A DNA stretch of 6,588 nucleotides. It comes from DATNBU01 sp964476185. GTDB taxonomy: Bacteria > Desulfobacterota > Binatia > UBA1149 > CAITLU01. Below are positions 6,396 through 6,588 of the stretch, in pieces. The DNA is taken from assembly GCA_964476185.1 (NCBI GenBank), contig CAYYZO010000133.1, positions 1-6,588 of the forward strand, in the 5' to 3' direction. Made by a program: the position numbers and the translations under genes. Each line of letters starts with the position of its first letter. Positions within the stretch are counted from its first letter, which is position 1. Under the pieces are notes generated by a model. It saw only the letters and a list, made by a program, of their open reading frames with translations. It was not told the DNA's origin and did not search any database.

Positions 6396-6588
6396 ACAGG
6401 TCGGCTTCCCAGGGACGAGCGGCGGTCCGGCGCGCGGCGCTGCTGATGGCCGCCATCGCTGTCGCGGTCCCGGGCCGCGCTGCCGTGGCGGCCGACGAAA
6501 CCGGCGCGGCGGCTTCTCCTGCCGCCGCATCGTCGCCGCCGGCCGACGCCACCGGTTCCGTCTCCGGCGAGCCGTCGCCGCCGTCGGT
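6392..6588 (+). CDS. Secreted or outer-membrane protein, N-terminal part only
   Basis: The gene runs off the window end after 65 codons. The ATG at 6392 overlaps the preceding TGA in an ATGA arrangement, and GGGAG at 6376-6380 is a plausible Shine-Dalgarno 11 bases upstream. The N-terminus has basic residues (R3, R9, R13, R14), a hydrophobic core at about 15-27 and a likely signal-peptidase I cleavage site after AVA near residue 33. The mature start is rich in Ala, Ser and Pro (about 37-65), a low-complexity linker with no recognisable domain. Position makes a TolC-like outer-membrane channel, the missing partner of a DevBCA exporter, the leading guess, but nothing visible proves it; another exported accessory protein is equally possible. 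Confidence 0.75.
   Translation, partial: MNRSASQGRAAVRRAALLMAAIAVAVPGRAAVAADETGAAASPAAASSPPADATGSVSGEPSPPS

Noticed and set aside
4935..6530. Long open frame on the minus strand (531 codons) opposite the ATPase-GAF gene
   Set aside because: It is an antisense shadow in GC-rich DNA: it covers a well-supported + strand gene, is Arg-rich with no recognisable motif, and has no plausible start context.

Overview
This is a GC-rich bacterial window in which every gene lies on the + strand. It probably comes from a Gram-negative organism: it encodes an inner-membrane ABC exporter together with a periplasmic adaptor protein, and the signal peptidase I looks like those of deltaproteobacterial-type bacteria. 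The exact phylum cannot be fixed from the sequence alone. It is not an obvious cyanobacterium, although the exporter belongs to the DevBCA family best known from cyanobacteria.

Region 1 (1-864) holds the 3' end of lepA (elongation factor 4) and a complete lepB (signal peptidase I), joined by a one-base TGATG stop/start overlap. Region 2 (865-1281) has no gene but is unusually structured. It contains a 148-base inverted repeat with perfect 21-bp arms that starts right after the lepB stop, then a smaller nested hairpin, a good sigma70-like promoter, and a leader of about 185 bases with several hairpins. The promoter and leader appear to serve region 3 (1282-2523), an RhlE-type DEAD-box RNA helicase with all the family motifs. 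Region 4 (2524-2873) is a non-coding spacer with GC hairpins and a weak promoter candidate.

Region 5 (2874-6588) is a tightly packed exporter operon. It encodes a DevB-type membrane fusion protein, a DevC-type permease, and a DevA-type ATPase that carries an extra ~220-residue C-terminal extension ending in a GAF domain. A signal-peptide-bearing protein follows and is cut by the window end. The last three genes overlap by 1 and 4 bases, so they are probably translated together. The most interesting points are the DevA-GAF fusion, whose GAF domain keeps the NKFDE signature of cyclic-nucleotide-binding GAF domains and suggests an exporter ATPase directly gated by a small ligand, and the large inverted repeat after lepB, a candidate structured RNA or small repeat element.
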